Of a stretch of DNA of 64,000 nt, positions 29,003 to 36,875 are shown in pieces; the stretch's first letter is position 1, and the number at the start of each line of letters is the position of its first letter. Source of the DNA: Clostridia bacterium (GTDB lineage Bacteria > Bacillota > Clostridia > Christensenellales > Borkfalkiaceae); NCBI GenBank assembly GCA_017456055.1, contig JAFTKC010000009.1, forward strand, positions 1-64,000, written 5' to 3'. A program made the position numbers and the translations under genes. The notes beneath the pieces were generated by a model. That model saw only the letters and a program-made list of their open reading frames with translations. It was not told the DNA's origin and made no database searches.

Positions 29003-29830
29003 CTACAACACCTCAATTTCTTTTAGCGAAACGACTTTTTCGCCTCGCATAACGTAGTCTTTATTTAAGCCGAATATTAAGTCGTTTGCGTCTGTTTCTC
29101 TATACATAACGAGTCGACTTTTGCCGTATTGTTTTGCCTTTTCAAAAACGTGACGAGAACCGCTATCACCTTCACCTTTACGATAGCTTGCAATTAAAAC
29201 AACTGCTTTAGAGTAAAGAGCTTGCAACCTATCACGTTCAATAAACCTTTTAACACTTTCGTATTTATTTTTTGGCTCGCTTACATATTCGCTTATTATA
29301 AGTCCACCGTTTTCAATGATTTTGTTTGTTAAACGAATATTTTCTTTAGGATAAATGTTTTCTATTGTTGACGGAAGAAAAGCAATCGTTTTTGCATTGT
29401 TTTTAACACTCTCACTATGCGCAACCGTATCACAACCTTTTGCAAGTCCACTAACTATGTTAAACTCTTTTTCAGTTAAATTTTTAACAACTTTTTGCTC
29501 TCTTTCTGCTATCTCTTTAGTTGGTGTTAAAACGCCTATAACCGCAACATTTTTATCCAAATTATTAAGTAGAGTTATATCGCCTTTATATGCAAAGAAG
29601 AAAGGCTTTTCGCTGTTTTTAAGTTTAACATTTGCGCTAGGGAAGTTTTCATCAAGCACGCTTATAACGTTTATACCTTTTTCTTTAAGTTCTTGCTCTA
29701 CGGCTTGTAAATCGCAAGGAAAAGTATTTATAGCATCTTCACTATAAAAAGATTTCCAAAATTGAGCGTTAGATTTTATAACTCCCGTTTTTATTAAATT
29801 GTAAAGTTTTAATGAAATATTTGAGTTCAT
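29003..29830 (-). CDS. DprA/Smf-like Rossmann-fold protein
   Basis: This 275-residue protein carries the DprA core: SGLAKGCDTVAHS (canonical SGLARGIDTAAH), FLPSTIENIYPKENIRL, and GGLIISEYVSE. Instead of the usual RNRIIAGLS it has RDRLQALYSKAVVL. It lacks the C-terminal winged-helix domain of full-length DprA (about 360 residues) and has only a short N-terminal region. DprA proper loads RecA on incoming DNA; related Rossmann proteins bind nucleotides. Here it sits 5 bp after a phosphoribosyltransferase gene and abuts a HAD phosphatase gene, so a competence role is not the most obvious one. Confidence 0.8.
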   Translation of the reverse strand: MNSNISLKLYNLIKTGVIKSNAQFWKSFYSEDAINTFPCDLQAVEQELKEKGINVISVLDENFPSANVKLKNSEKPFFFAYKGDITLLNNLDKNVAVIGVLTPTKEIAEREQKVVKNLTEKEFNIVSGLAKGCDTVAHSESVKNNAKTIAFLPSTIENIYPKENIRLTNKIIENGGLIISEYVSEPKNKYESVKRFIERDRLQALYSKAVVLIASYRKGEGDSGSRHVFEKAKQYGKSRLVMYRETDANDLIFGLNKDYVMRGEKVVSLKEIEVL

Positions 29831-29835
29831 AATCT

Positions 29836-30438
29836 TTACCTTGTTTTTGCAGTTACGTATAGTATAACACTTTTTGCGCCTAAATCAAATAGATATTGAA
29901 TACAATCTTCAATTACGTTAACCCCTTCAGTATAAATATCGTCAACTAAAATAATGTTTTTACATTTGATTTTACTTAAATCAACCCTGCAGGTGTCTTT
30001 TGTAATGCCTTTATATGGGTTGTCGCCCGTGTTGTTTTCAAGTCTCCAATTGTGCGTTGTTTTAGTGTCTTTAACTCTTGTAATTGCATTCGTGCCATTA
30101 ATAAAACCTAATTTATTTGTACAACTTGAAATTGCCTTTTTGAACATTAGTTGGCTTTGCTTATACTTGCTTTCTCTTTTAGAACGAGGCATAACGCAAA
30201 CTGTAAAATTCTTAAACTCGCTTTTATTAAAAATACCTTCCATATCTTTAACAAACCTTTCAGAAACTTGAACAAAATCTTCAACTAAATCTAATTCGTT
30301 GTATTGATTAGTCATATTTTTAAGGTGGTTGATAAAGTCAGGATTGCCTTGCTTTTGATAACCAACGTAATCGCAATTATGAAACGCCAAAACTTTTTGC
30401 TCTAAATATTTGTTTTCTCCAATATAAAACTTTTTCAT
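29836..30438 (-). CDS. ComF-like phosphoribosyltransferase
   Basis: The start at 30438 is chosen because AAGGAGAA stands just before it; the open frame extends upstream to 30498 through the promoter. The 200-residue product has the PRPP-binding signature NIILVDDIYTEGVN near residues 160-173, preceded by a hydrophobic strand, as in type I PRTases and ComF. It has no zinc-binding cysteine cluster of the ComF kind. It is first in the trio with DprA-like and HAD genes. It may attach or release a ribose-phosphate group on a base or related compound. Confidence 0.78.
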   Translation of the reverse strand: MKKFYIGENKYLEQKVLAFHNCDYVGYQKQGNPDFINHLKNMTNQYNELDLVEDFVQVSERFVKDMEGIFNKSEFKNFTVCVMPRSKRESKYKQSQLMFKKAISSCTNKLGFINGTNAITRVKDTKTTHNWRLENNTGDNPYKGITKDTCRVDLSKIKCKNIILVDDIYTEGVNVIEDCIQYLFDLGAKSVILYVTAKTR

Positions 30439-30469
30439 ATTGATTCTCCTTAAATATGGTTTTACTTTG

Positions 30470-30498
30470 GTTATATCACGCAAAAATCTCATAATCAA
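30470..30498 (-). promoter_or_regulatory. Promoter of the PRTase-DprA-HAD trio
   Basis: -35 TTGATT (30493-30498) and -10 TATAAC (30470-30475) with a 17-bp spacer, about 30 bp before the chosen PRTase start. It supports a three-gene transcript. Confidence 0.65.
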
Positions 30499-30594
30499 GT
30501 TTTACTGACAAGTTAAAAGTTCTAAAAATAGCAAAACAGCAAGGAAAGCCCTTACTGTTTTACATATTAAAAATTATTTTTTAAGCTTAAAAAC

Positions 30595-30634
30595 AAAGGC
30601 GAACCCGTCTCCTAAAGGAAACGGGTTCGCCTTT
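30595..30634 (-). terminator. Terminator of the tRNA operon
   Basis: A 14-bp stem (30595-30608 with 30621-30634) followed on the minus strand by a T-rich tract, just downstream of tRNA-Glu. It isolates the tRNA genes from the following trio. A second hairpin at about 30532-30560 lies between it and the trio promoter. Confidence 0.85.
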
Positions 30635-30642
30635 ACTTTGTT

Positions 30643-30717
30643 TGGTGACCCCTACGGGAATCGAACCCATGTTACCACCGTGAAAGGGTGGTGTCTTAAC
30701 CGCTTGACCAAGGGGCC
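30643..30717 (-). tRNA. tRNA-Glu (anticodon TTC)
   Basis: A full cloverleaf can be read on the minus strand: acceptor GGCCCCT paired with AGGGGTC, anticodon stem CCACC/GGTGG with loop CTTTCAC (anticodon TTC), T loop TTCGAAT, and encoded CCA. It is downstream of tRNA-Met on the same transcript. Confidence 0.95.
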
Positions 30718-30758
30718 TTATTAAGTTTATATTTAACGGCTTTTGCCGATTGAATTCG

Positions 30759-30835
30759 TGGTAGCGGCGGTCAGATTCGAACCAACGACCTGCCGGGTAT
30801 GAACCGGCCGCTATAACCAACTAAGCTACGCCGCC
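30759..30835 (-). tRNA. tRNA with anticodon CAT (elongator Met or Ile2)
   Basis: Minus-strand cloverleaf with acceptor GGCGGCG, anticodon stem GCCGG/CCGGC and loop TTCATAC, so the anticodon is CAT; CCA is encoded. The paired first base and the lack of GGG/CCC in the anticodon stem exclude an initiator tRNA. Elongator Met is most likely; a lysidine-modified Ile tRNA cannot be excluded by eye. Confidence 0.93.
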
Positions 30836-30865
30836 ATATATTAACTTTTCGTTAAATGCTAATGT

Positions 30866-30894
30866 ATTATAACGAAAATTGCAAAGATTGTCAA
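30866..30894 (-). promoter_or_regulatory. Consensus promoter of the tRNA genes
   Basis: Perfect -35 TTGACA (30889-30894) and -10 TATAAT (30866-30871) with 17 bp between them, about 30 bp before the first tRNA. Confidence 0.9.
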
Positions 30895-30998
30895 TTATAT
30901 TTTGGCAATTTTGCGAAAAAATTTTTTTCTTTGAGAATGTTTTTGAAAAAGGCGAAGGCTTTTTATATAAAACGACGAGCGAAAAGCGAGCATTACTC

Positions 30999-31027
30999 TT
31001 GGCAAAACTAATTTTTAATGATATAAT
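30999..31027 (+). promoter_or_regulatory. Promoter placing the start site at or next to the U32 start codon
   Basis: -35 TTGGCA (30999-31004), 17-bp spacer, -10 TATAAT (31022-31027). The ATG of the next gene is at 31034, seven bases after the -10 box, where transcription would normally begin. No ribosome site fits between them. Confidence 0.8.
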
Positions 31028-31033
31028 ACGACT

Positions 31034-33073
31034 ATGAAGTTATTATCCCCCGTTGGAAACCACGAAAGTTTAAGGGCTGCCGTATATAACGGAGCAGACG
31101 AAGTATATTTAGGCGTAAACGAATTTAACGCAAGAAACAATATCGACTCTTTCACTATTGAATCGCTAAGCGAAGCAGTAGACTTTTGTCATATTCACGG
31201 GGTAAAAGTGAGCCTTGCTATCAACATACTCTTTACAAAGGAAGAACTTCCTAGCGCACTAAACGTGGTGATAACGGCTTACAATATAGGCGTAGACTAT
31301 TTTATCGTTCAAGATTTAGCCTTAGCATACCTTATAAAAACTCGACTACCAAAAGCCAATATACACGCAAGTACGCAAATGGCCGTGCACAACCTTGAAG
31401 GTGTAAACGCCATACTTCCCCACGGCTTTTCAAGGGTGGTTTTGGCAAGAGAAACGCCACTTGATGAAATCAAAAGAATAAAAGAAAACGTAGATATAGA
31501 GATAGAATACTTCGTGCACGGAGCATTATGCGTTTGTTTTTCAGGCAACTGCTACCTAAGTTCATATTTGCAAGACGCAAGTGGAAATCGTGGCAAGTGC
31601 AAGCAACTATGTAGACTTCCCTACACCCTAAATAAAGACGGCAAAACCTTAAAATCGGGCTACTTACTAAGCGCCAAAGACTTTGATATGACTTCAAGAC
31701 TTGCCGACCTAAAAAATGCGGGCGTAGACGTATTGAAAATTGAAGGAAGAGCAAGACGACCTTTTTACGTTGCCACCACTACCTGCGAGTATAGACGAGC
31801 ACTCGACGGACTAACTCCCGATAAAACCAATCTTGAATTGGCGTTTAATCGTGGTTTTACCGACGGATATTTTAGTGGAAACGGCAAAATTATTTCTACT
31901 CAAAATAACCACACGGGCATAAATATTGGCAAAATAACCAAAGTTATAGAAAAGAAAACGTATAACGAAGTGTACTTTACTTCTAGTAGGGAGATAAATA
32001 AAAAATCATCATTTAAGACCTACCATAACGGGCAAGAAAGAGCCGTTGTGACGGCGTTTGACCTAAACAAAGTTTCTAAAACCGAATATTATCTAACTAC
32101 TACGGCAAAAATCACTAAGGGCGAAGATATTCACCTAATCGTAGACTACGCCCTAGAAAAGCAAACGGAAGAGAGAACGAAAAAAGTTAATATTCCAATA
32201 AGCGTATATCTTAAAGAGTGGGAAAAAATTAGGGCAGAATTTAAGATAAACGACAAAACACACGCCGTAGAGGGCGACGTACTTGAGCCATCAAAAAGCG
32301 CACCAATCACGAGGGAAGAGATAACAGAAAATCTAAAAAAGAGCGACCTATTTGACCTATCTCCCAGCGTGTATATAGAAGGAAACTTGTTTTTAGCAAA
32401 GAGCAGGCTAAACGATTTTAGAAGAAACCTATTAACCTATATAAAAGAGCAAATGGTCTCGCCATATAAACATAGCGAGCCACTATCGACAAAAAACGAT
32501 ATAGAAAACGTTTTTAATAAAATTAACGCTAAAAATAGCGCTCCCCTTACCGACTTTATCATAATAGAAGAATTTGACGATATTAGTAAAATAAGCGAAA
32601 AAAATATTATCTACTCGCCCGAATTTTATGAAATGGAAGATGTTTCTAGGGCAAAAGAGATTGCCGAAAAGAAAGGGAAGAAACTCTACTTAGACTTGCC
32701 GAACTTCGCGTTAAGTGAGGACGTGGAAAAATTAAAAAATATAGTGAAAAAACTAGAAGTTCCCTTTGTAGCAAACAATTACTACGCTCTTGGGTTTAAG
32801 GGCGAAAAGATAATAGGTGCAGGTTTAAATATTTATAACGAATACACGGCAAAACTTTTTGACGCGCCTTTTATTACGGCAGAAATGAAAAGCGAGAGTA
32901 AAATTGACTTTGCTTATATGACCTTAAGGCTTTGCCCATATAAAAACCACTTAAATATAGATTGCAAAAAATGTCCCCACCAAAAAGGATATTATCTAAA
33001 AATGCAAAGTGGAGAAAAACTACAAATCAAGAGAAAAAAACTCACCACTTGCACTTTTTACCTAACAAAATAA
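31034..33073 (+). CDS. Peptidase U32-family protein (RlhA-like)
   Basis: This 679-residue protein starts like other U32 members (KLLSPVGNHESLRAAVYNGADEVYLG). It carries the U32 signature region ETPLDEIK and the cysteine-rich cluster CVCFSGNCYLSS, then NRGKCKQLCRLPY at about residues 167-201; a further CPYKNHLNIDCKKCPHQ cluster is close to the C-terminus. In characterised relatives these cysteines bind an iron-sulfur cluster, and one branch (RlhA) hydroxylates a 23S rRNA cytidine. Whether this protein acts on rRNA, tRNA or another target is not decided by sequence. It is monocistronic and ends in a strong terminator. Confidence 0.9.
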   Translation: MKLLSPVGNHESLRAAVYNGADEVYLGVNEFNARNNIDSFTIESLSEAVDFCHIHGVKVSLAINILFTKEELPSALNVVITAYNIGVDYFIVQDLALAYLIKTRLPKANIHASTQMAVHNLEGVNAILPHGFSRVVLARETPLDEIKRIKENVDIEIEYFVHGALCVCFSGNCYLSSYLQDASGNRGKCKQLCRLPYTLNKDGKTLKSGYLLSAKDFDMTSRLADLKNAGVDVLKIEGRARRPFYVATTTCEYRRALDGLTPDKTNLELAFNRGFTDGYFSGNGKIISTQNNHTGINIGKITKVIEKKTYNEVYFTSSREINKKSSFKTYHNGQERAVVTAFDLNKVSKTEYYLTTTAKITKGEDIHLIVDYALEKQTEERTKKVNIPISVYLKEWEKIRAEFKINDKTHAVEGDVLEPSKSAPITREEITENLKKSDLFDLSPSVYIEGNLFLAKSRLNDFRRNLLTYIKEQMVSPYKHSEPLSTKNDIENVFNKINAKNSAPLTDFIIIEEFDDISKISEKNIIYSPEFYEMEDVSRAKEIAEKKGKKLYLDLPNFALSEDVEKLKNIVKKLEVPFVANNYYALGFKGEKIIGAGLNIYNEYTAKLFDAPFITAEMKSESKIDFAYMTLRLCPYKNHLNIDCKKCPHQKGYYLKMQSGEKLQIKRKKLTTCTFYLTK

Positions 33074-33085
33074 GAAAAAACAAGC

Positions 33086-33114
33086 AAAAAACGGCGAAAA
33101 TTCGCCGTTTTTTT
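33086..33114. terminator. Bidirectional terminator
   Basis: A 13-bp stem (33086-33098 with 33101-33113) with A and T runs on the two sides, lying between the convergent U32 and RluA genes. Its last bases touch the RluA stop codon. Confidence 0.9.
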
Positions 33115-33949
33115 ATTTTACAGAAATTACAACCTTTTCTTTTGTAAAGGGGTGAGTAAATTCAATGCAGTTAGCAACAAGATAATAACTTTCCCCGTCC
33201 ACCCTTTCGCCGTAAAGAGAATCGGCATAAAGGGGCAACCCAACGTGAGATAGGTGCACTCTAATTTGATGCGTTCTGCCCGTATGAAGTAGGATTTTTA
33301 GTCTACTCTTTTCCCCTAACCTTTCTTCTAAAACGCACTCGGTTTTTGCAGGTTTTCCATCTAAAGAAACCACTCGCCTCATCCCGTTTGGGCTTTCTCT
33401 TTTAATGGGCGCATCAATATAAAAATGCTCCTTTTTTGGCACGCCGACCACTACTGCCGAGTAGTATTTTTTAAAGTTTCCACTAGCAATTTCTTTTGCC
33501 AGTAAAGATGCCGAATACTCGTCTTTAGCAATTAACACTACCCCTTCAGTATCTCTATCAAGGCGATTTACAGCCCTAAAGGTAAACTCTTTAGGCAAAA
33601 AATAGCCACAGACCAACTCTTCTAATGAAATTGACGAATTTCCCCTTGAAGAGTGAGTTAACACCCCTCGCTTTTTATTGACTGCCAAAAAATACTCGTC
33701 TTCAAAAAGAACCTGAAGATCGCCCTTAACGGCGTTTATATATGGGTTTACTCTATCTTTTGGCAAAACCATTTTGATTTTATCCCCAATTTCCACCTTG
33801 TCGTTAATATTTAGTAGTGGCTTTTGGTTAATAAATAACCCCTTTTTTAGTTTAACTAAAATCTCTTTAGAAACGCCATTAGATTTTAGAAAATCTCTTA
33901 TCGAATACCCACAATATTTTTCGTTAACGATAAATTCAAATTCTTTCAT
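33113..33949 (-). CDS. RluA-family RNA pseudouridine synthase
   Basis: This 278-residue enzyme would convert specific uridines of rRNA or tRNA to pseudouridine. An N-terminal S4-like segment (IRDFLKSNGVSKEILVKLKKG) precedes the catalytic domain. The catalytic motif is NRLDRDTEG (about residues 128-136), in which the Asp of RLD attacks the base; His of the common HRLD is Asn here. KYYSAVVVG and GRTHQIRVHLSHVGLPLYAD are also typical. The target uridine cannot be named. It stands alone between two terminators. Confidence 0.92.
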   Translation of the reverse strand: MKEFEFIVNEKYCGYSIRDFLKSNGVSKEILVKLKKGLFINQKPLLNINDKVEIGDKIKMVLPKDRVNPYINAVKGDLQVLFEDEYFLAVNKKRGVLTHSSRGNSSISLEELVCGYFLPKEFTFRAVNRLDRDTEGVVLIAKDEYSASLLAKEIASGNFKKYYSAVVVGVPKKEHFYIDAPIKRESPNGMRRVVSLDGKPAKTECVLEERLGEKSRLKILLHTGRTHQIRVHLSHVGLPLYADSLYGERVDGESYYLVANCIEFTHPFTKEKVVISVK

Positions 33950-33990
33950 GGTTTTATTATAGCAAATTTAAGTAAAATACACAAATAATA

Positions 33991-34022
33991 AAAATCCCAC
34001 CAACTAAAAATGGTGGGATTTT
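33991..34022 (-). terminator. Terminator of the 349-residue lipoprotein gene
   Basis: A 12-bp stem (33991-34002 with 34011-34022) with a T run on the minus-strand side, starting 4 bp after the stop codon. Confidence 0.88.
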
Positions 34023-34025
34023 ATT

Positions 34026-35075
34026 TTATAACTTATATATTGGAATAGACTCGCTTCCGTGTATATGAAAATACCGTCTTCCCATATTAGCAAACATTCT
34101 GGTTGAAAAAGCAGAATAATCACTGTAAGGCGCTTTATAAAACCTCAATACTAGTTTTTGATAATCTTCTTTATCTATTACTTGATTATGTGAGATGGAA
34201 AACGAATTCTCGTTGTTAACCTCCACACTCATTTGCATATCGGTTAGCGAATATATCTCCCCGTTATCTTCGTAGCCGAATACAAGCCTTTTATCTTGAT
34301 ATACTCCACAATATATCTTTTTATCTTTGTAAGCGCTATTCGTTAATAAATTTGGCTCTGTAGACTCTTTTTCTACAAAATAAGTGTTTTTAAATAAATT
34401 AAATCTAGTGAAGTATCCAATATATCCGTGATAATACATTAAATAAGACTGCTGCTTTTCAACCTCGTCCTTGAAAAAATGCATTTGAACAGCCTTCATT
34501 TTTAGGTCCTCTCCATCGTAGTCTTCATCCAAAATCTCGTCGTACGACCTATTTACGTATAGACTTGCGTCATATCTAGAATCATAGTATAAGTATTTAT
34601 CTTTATAGATAACTCCAAGAAATTGCACATTTACTTTTCTAACGCCTGCGTCAATAAATTCTTGCGCTGAAATCTGTGCAGCCTTACTTGTTTCTCTATC
34701 TTCATCATCACAAAGTTCGCTAGAAATATAGTCGTAAAGAGAAACGTCGTATATTTGTTGATAAACGGACTCATACCCTTCCCCTTCTCGATTAGGCAAA
34801 TCTAATAATCCTATCAACTCAAGCAAGAAAAATTGTGGTTCTCCGTTAAAATTATATATTATTTTTACGTTGTAATCGTCTAAAATTCCATATTCTACTA
34901 ATGGATAATAGGTGATATTAGCAAATTTATTGAGATTTTTTACGTGCTCCTCTTCAGTTAGGGCGCTTTCGTATCCGTAGTAATACCCCTTTTCTTGCTC
35001 TTCACAACCAAAAAAGGAAAAAGAAAATAAAATGCTTAAAATTATTGAAATTAATATAGATAACTTCTTCATCAC
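34026..35075 (-). CDS. Lipoprotein of unknown function
   Basis: This 349-residue protein has a lipoprotein signal ending FSFFGC (Cys24). The rest is rich in Tyr, Asp and Glu, with no repeat, membrane segment or motif I know. A DEDRETSKAAQISAQEFI stretch near residue 125 looks helical; the remainder is mostly predicted strands by eye. The gene is monocistronic, flanked by terminators. The promoter region has a nine-base G tract just upstream of its -35 box, so expression may vary. Function is unknown. Confidence 0.7.
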   Translation of the reverse strand: MMKKLSILISIILSILFSFSFFGCEEQEKGYYYGYESALTEEEHVKNLNKFANITYYPLVEYGILDDYNVKIIYNFNGEPQFFLLELIGLLDLPNREGEGYESVYQQIYDVSLYDYISSELCDDEDRETSKAAQISAQEFIDAGVRKVNVQFLGVIYKDKYLYYDSRYDASLYVNRSYDEILDEDYDGEDLKMKAVQMHFFKDEVEKQQSYLMYYHGYIGYFTRFNLFKNTYFVEKESTEPNLLTNSAYKDKKIYCGVYQDKRLVFGYEDNGEIYSLTDMQMSVEVNNENSFSISHNQVIDKEDYQKLVLRFYKAPYSDYSAFSTRMFANMGRRYFHIHGSESIPIYKL

Positions 35076-35095
35076 TTAATTTCCCCTTTTTTTAT

Positions 35096-35124
35096 ATTTT
35101 ATAATAACTAAAAAGGTTCGTCAA
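35096..35124 (-). promoter_or_regulatory. Promoter next to a G9 homopolymer tract
   Basis: -35 TTGACG (35119-35124) and -10 TAAAAT (35096-35101), spacer 17 bp. On the minus strand, T8 G9 (35129-35145) lies four bases upstream of the -35 box. Such tracts change length by replication slippage. Confidence 0.65.
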
Positions 35125-35150
35125 TACTCCCCCCCCCAAAAAAAATAAGC

Positions 35151-35184
35151 AAAAAGGGAAACGAAAATTTCGTTTCCCCTTTAT
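35151..35184 (-). terminator. Terminator of the AGCS symporter gene
   Basis: An 11-bp stem (35156-35166 with 35168-35178) extended by A and T runs, directly after the symporter stop codon. Confidence 0.85.
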
Positions 35185-35185
35185 T

Positions 35186-36619
35186 TTATTCACTAAATTG
35201 TTCTTTTGATTTTTTCTCTTTTTTGTGCTGTTTAACTTCTTCAACCACAACCTTAGATAAGCAAATTAACGCCAATGCGTTAGGCAATACCATTAGATAG
35301 TTAAAAAAGTCTGTTAATTCCCAAACCAAATCACTCTTAAAGATCGAGCCCAAGAAAGTAAACGCTATGGCTAAAATCATATAAACAATAGTTGCTTTTT
35401 TGCCAAAAAGATAGGTAAAGTTGATTTTTCCAAACAAATTCCAAGACAAAATAGTGGAAAAAGCAAAGAAGAATAGGCACACGGCAACGAAAATCGCACC
35501 GATTTTTAAGCCTACGTTAGAGCCACCAAAAATACTTGCAACTGCCGTAGCAACGAGATTTGAACTATTGATATTTTCAGGAATAACGCCCGTGCTTAGC
35601 ATGCCGTTTCCAGCATAGAGAGTGACGATAACTACTATAGCCGTCAAGGTTAAAACGACGAAAGTGTCGATAAATACGCTAACTATTGCCTCCGTTCCTT
35701 GTTGGTGTGCGCTTTTAACGTTTGCTTGAGCGTGCGCGTGAGGGGTTGAACCCATACCCGCTTCGTTAGAGAAAAGTCCACGTTTAGCGCCTTGCGATAT
35801 TGCCGTTTTAAGCGCAGCGCCCACACCACCACCGATAATAGCGTTAGGAGTGAAAGCGTATTTGAATATCAACGCAAAGGCTTCGGGGATAAAGGTAATT
35901 CTAGCAAAAATAACGATAAGTCCACCGACGAGATAAATAAGAGCCATTACGGGAACTAACTTTTCGGTCACACTGGCAAGTCTTGAAACGCCCCCTATAA
36001 ACACGATACCTGCTAAAATTGCAACAACTAGTCCTATAATCCAAGTAGGAACACCAGTAGCGCCGTTAACAGCCCCCGCAATAGAGTTAGATTGTACCAT
36101 AGCGCCGATAAAACCTAATGCAATAATAGAAGCAACGGCGAAAAAGCCTGCTAAAAATTTACCAAACTTTCCTTTAAACGCTTGCTTAATATAGTAAACG
36201 GGACCACCTTGAACGTTTCCGTCCTTATCAATAAGACGAGTTTTTTGAGCCAAAACGGCTTCGGAATAAATGGTAGACATACCTAAAAAAGCAATTATCC
36301 ACATCCAAAAGATAGCGCCCGGACCACCCGTTAAGATTGCGCCACTTGCACCTACTATATTGCCCGTTCCAACTTGAGCGGCAACTGCCGTAGTAAAGGC
36401 TTGAAAGGAACTCATTCCACCTTTTTCCTTTTTTCCGTTAACGTTAAATTTACCGAAAACGTTTTTTAGTCCTTCGCCAAAGCATCTAACTTGAACGAAT
36501 CTAGTTCTAATAGTGTAAAATAGACCTACGCCGATAAGTAAAATTACCAAAACGTAGTCGGCAAGAAAGCCGTTTACCATTTGAACTGCAGAAAGTAGCC
36601 AGTCTAAAAATTGTTGCAT
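35186..36619 (-). CDS. Sodium:alanine/glycine symporter (AGCS family)
   Basis: This 477-residue membrane protein imports alanine or glycine with sodium. About ten to eleven hydrophobic helices are visible. Family signatures include VGTGNIVGASGAILTGGPGA (about 86-105), the substrate-site GLFSNEAGMGSTPHAHA (about 283-299), and a WNLFGK loop near residue 390. The glycine riboswitch upstream makes glycine the favoured substrate. The gene is monocistronic, with a riboswitch, leader terminator and final terminator. Confidence 0.94.
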   Translation of the reverse strand: MQQFLDWLLSAVQMVNGFLADYVLVILLIGVGLFYTIRTRFVQVRCFGEGLKNVFGKFNVNGKKEKGGMSSFQAFTTAVAAQVGTGNIVGASGAILTGGPGAIFWMWIIAFLGMSTIYSEAVLAQKTRLIDKDGNVQGGPVYYIKQAFKGKFGKFLAGFFAVASIIALGFIGAMVQSNSIAGAVNGATGVPTWIIGLVVAILAGIVFIGGVSRLASVTEKLVPVMALIYLVGGLIVIFARITFIPEAFALIFKYAFTPNAIIGGGVGAALKTAISQGAKRGLFSNEAGMGSTPHAHAQANVKSAHQQGTEAIVSVFIDTFVVLTLTAIVVIVTLYAGNGMLSTGVIPENINSSNLVATAVASIFGGSNVGLKIGAIFVAVCLFFFAFSTILSWNLFGKINFTYLFGKKATIVYMILAIAFTFLGSIFKSDLVWELTDFFNYLMVLPNALALICLSKVVVEEVKQHKKEKKSKEQFSE

Positions 36620-36633
36620 AATCTTTCTCCTTA

Positions 36634-36668
36634 AAATAAAAAAATTGTTCTTTCGAAAAAAAGAACAA
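36634..36668 (-). terminator. Leader terminator of the glycine riboswitch
   Basis: A 9-bp stem (36645-36653 with 36660-36668) is followed on the minus strand by seven T residues and then by the AAGGAGA ribosome site of the symporter gene. Its position between aptamer and gene marks it as the expression platform. Confidence 0.8.
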
Positions 36669-36699
36669 CTCTAAAAATAAAAAACTAACAGTATTAAAT

Positions 36700-36800
36700 C
36701 TGCCCTGTCCTTTTGCCTGAGAGATTAGGGATAAAAAATCCTTTTCACCTTCGGCACTCTTAAAAAAGAGATTCTCCAGAGTTTCTCCTTGCTCGGTTTT
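36700..36800 (-). ncRNA. Glycine riboswitch aptamer
   Basis: The minus strand contains the conserved glycine aptamer parts in order: CTGGAGA, GTGCCGAAGGTG, and CTCTCAGGCAAAAGGACAG. A single aptamer is clear; a second full one is not. It precedes an AGCS symporter gene, a frequent target of such riboswitches. Confidence 0.93.
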
Positions 36801-36846
36801 TTACGAAAAGCCATAAAATTCTGAGCAATTCTTCGAAATTACTTGT

Positions 36847-36875
36847 ATTTTAACACCAAGTAAGTTTATTGTCAA
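36847..36875 (-). promoter_or_regulatory. Promoter of the riboswitch-symporter transcript
   Basis: -35 TTGACA (36870-36875), 17-bp spacer, -10 TAAAAT (36847-36852). It begins right after the end of the GNAT gene, about 45 bp before the aptamer. Confidence 0.85.

Noticed and set aside
29003..29830. Natural-competence gene dprA
   Set aside because: The protein lacks the C-terminal winged helix and the usual RNRII motif, and no com gene other than the ComF-like partner is adjacent; called DprA-like only.
30587..30820. 77-codon minus-strand frame
   Set aside because: It runs through two tRNA genes and the tRNA terminator, so it is a chance frame.
28442..30835. Integrative element or prophage at the tRNA genes
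   Set aside because: No integrase, excision gene or duplicated tRNA 3' end was found on either side. The tRNA position is kept only as weak context.
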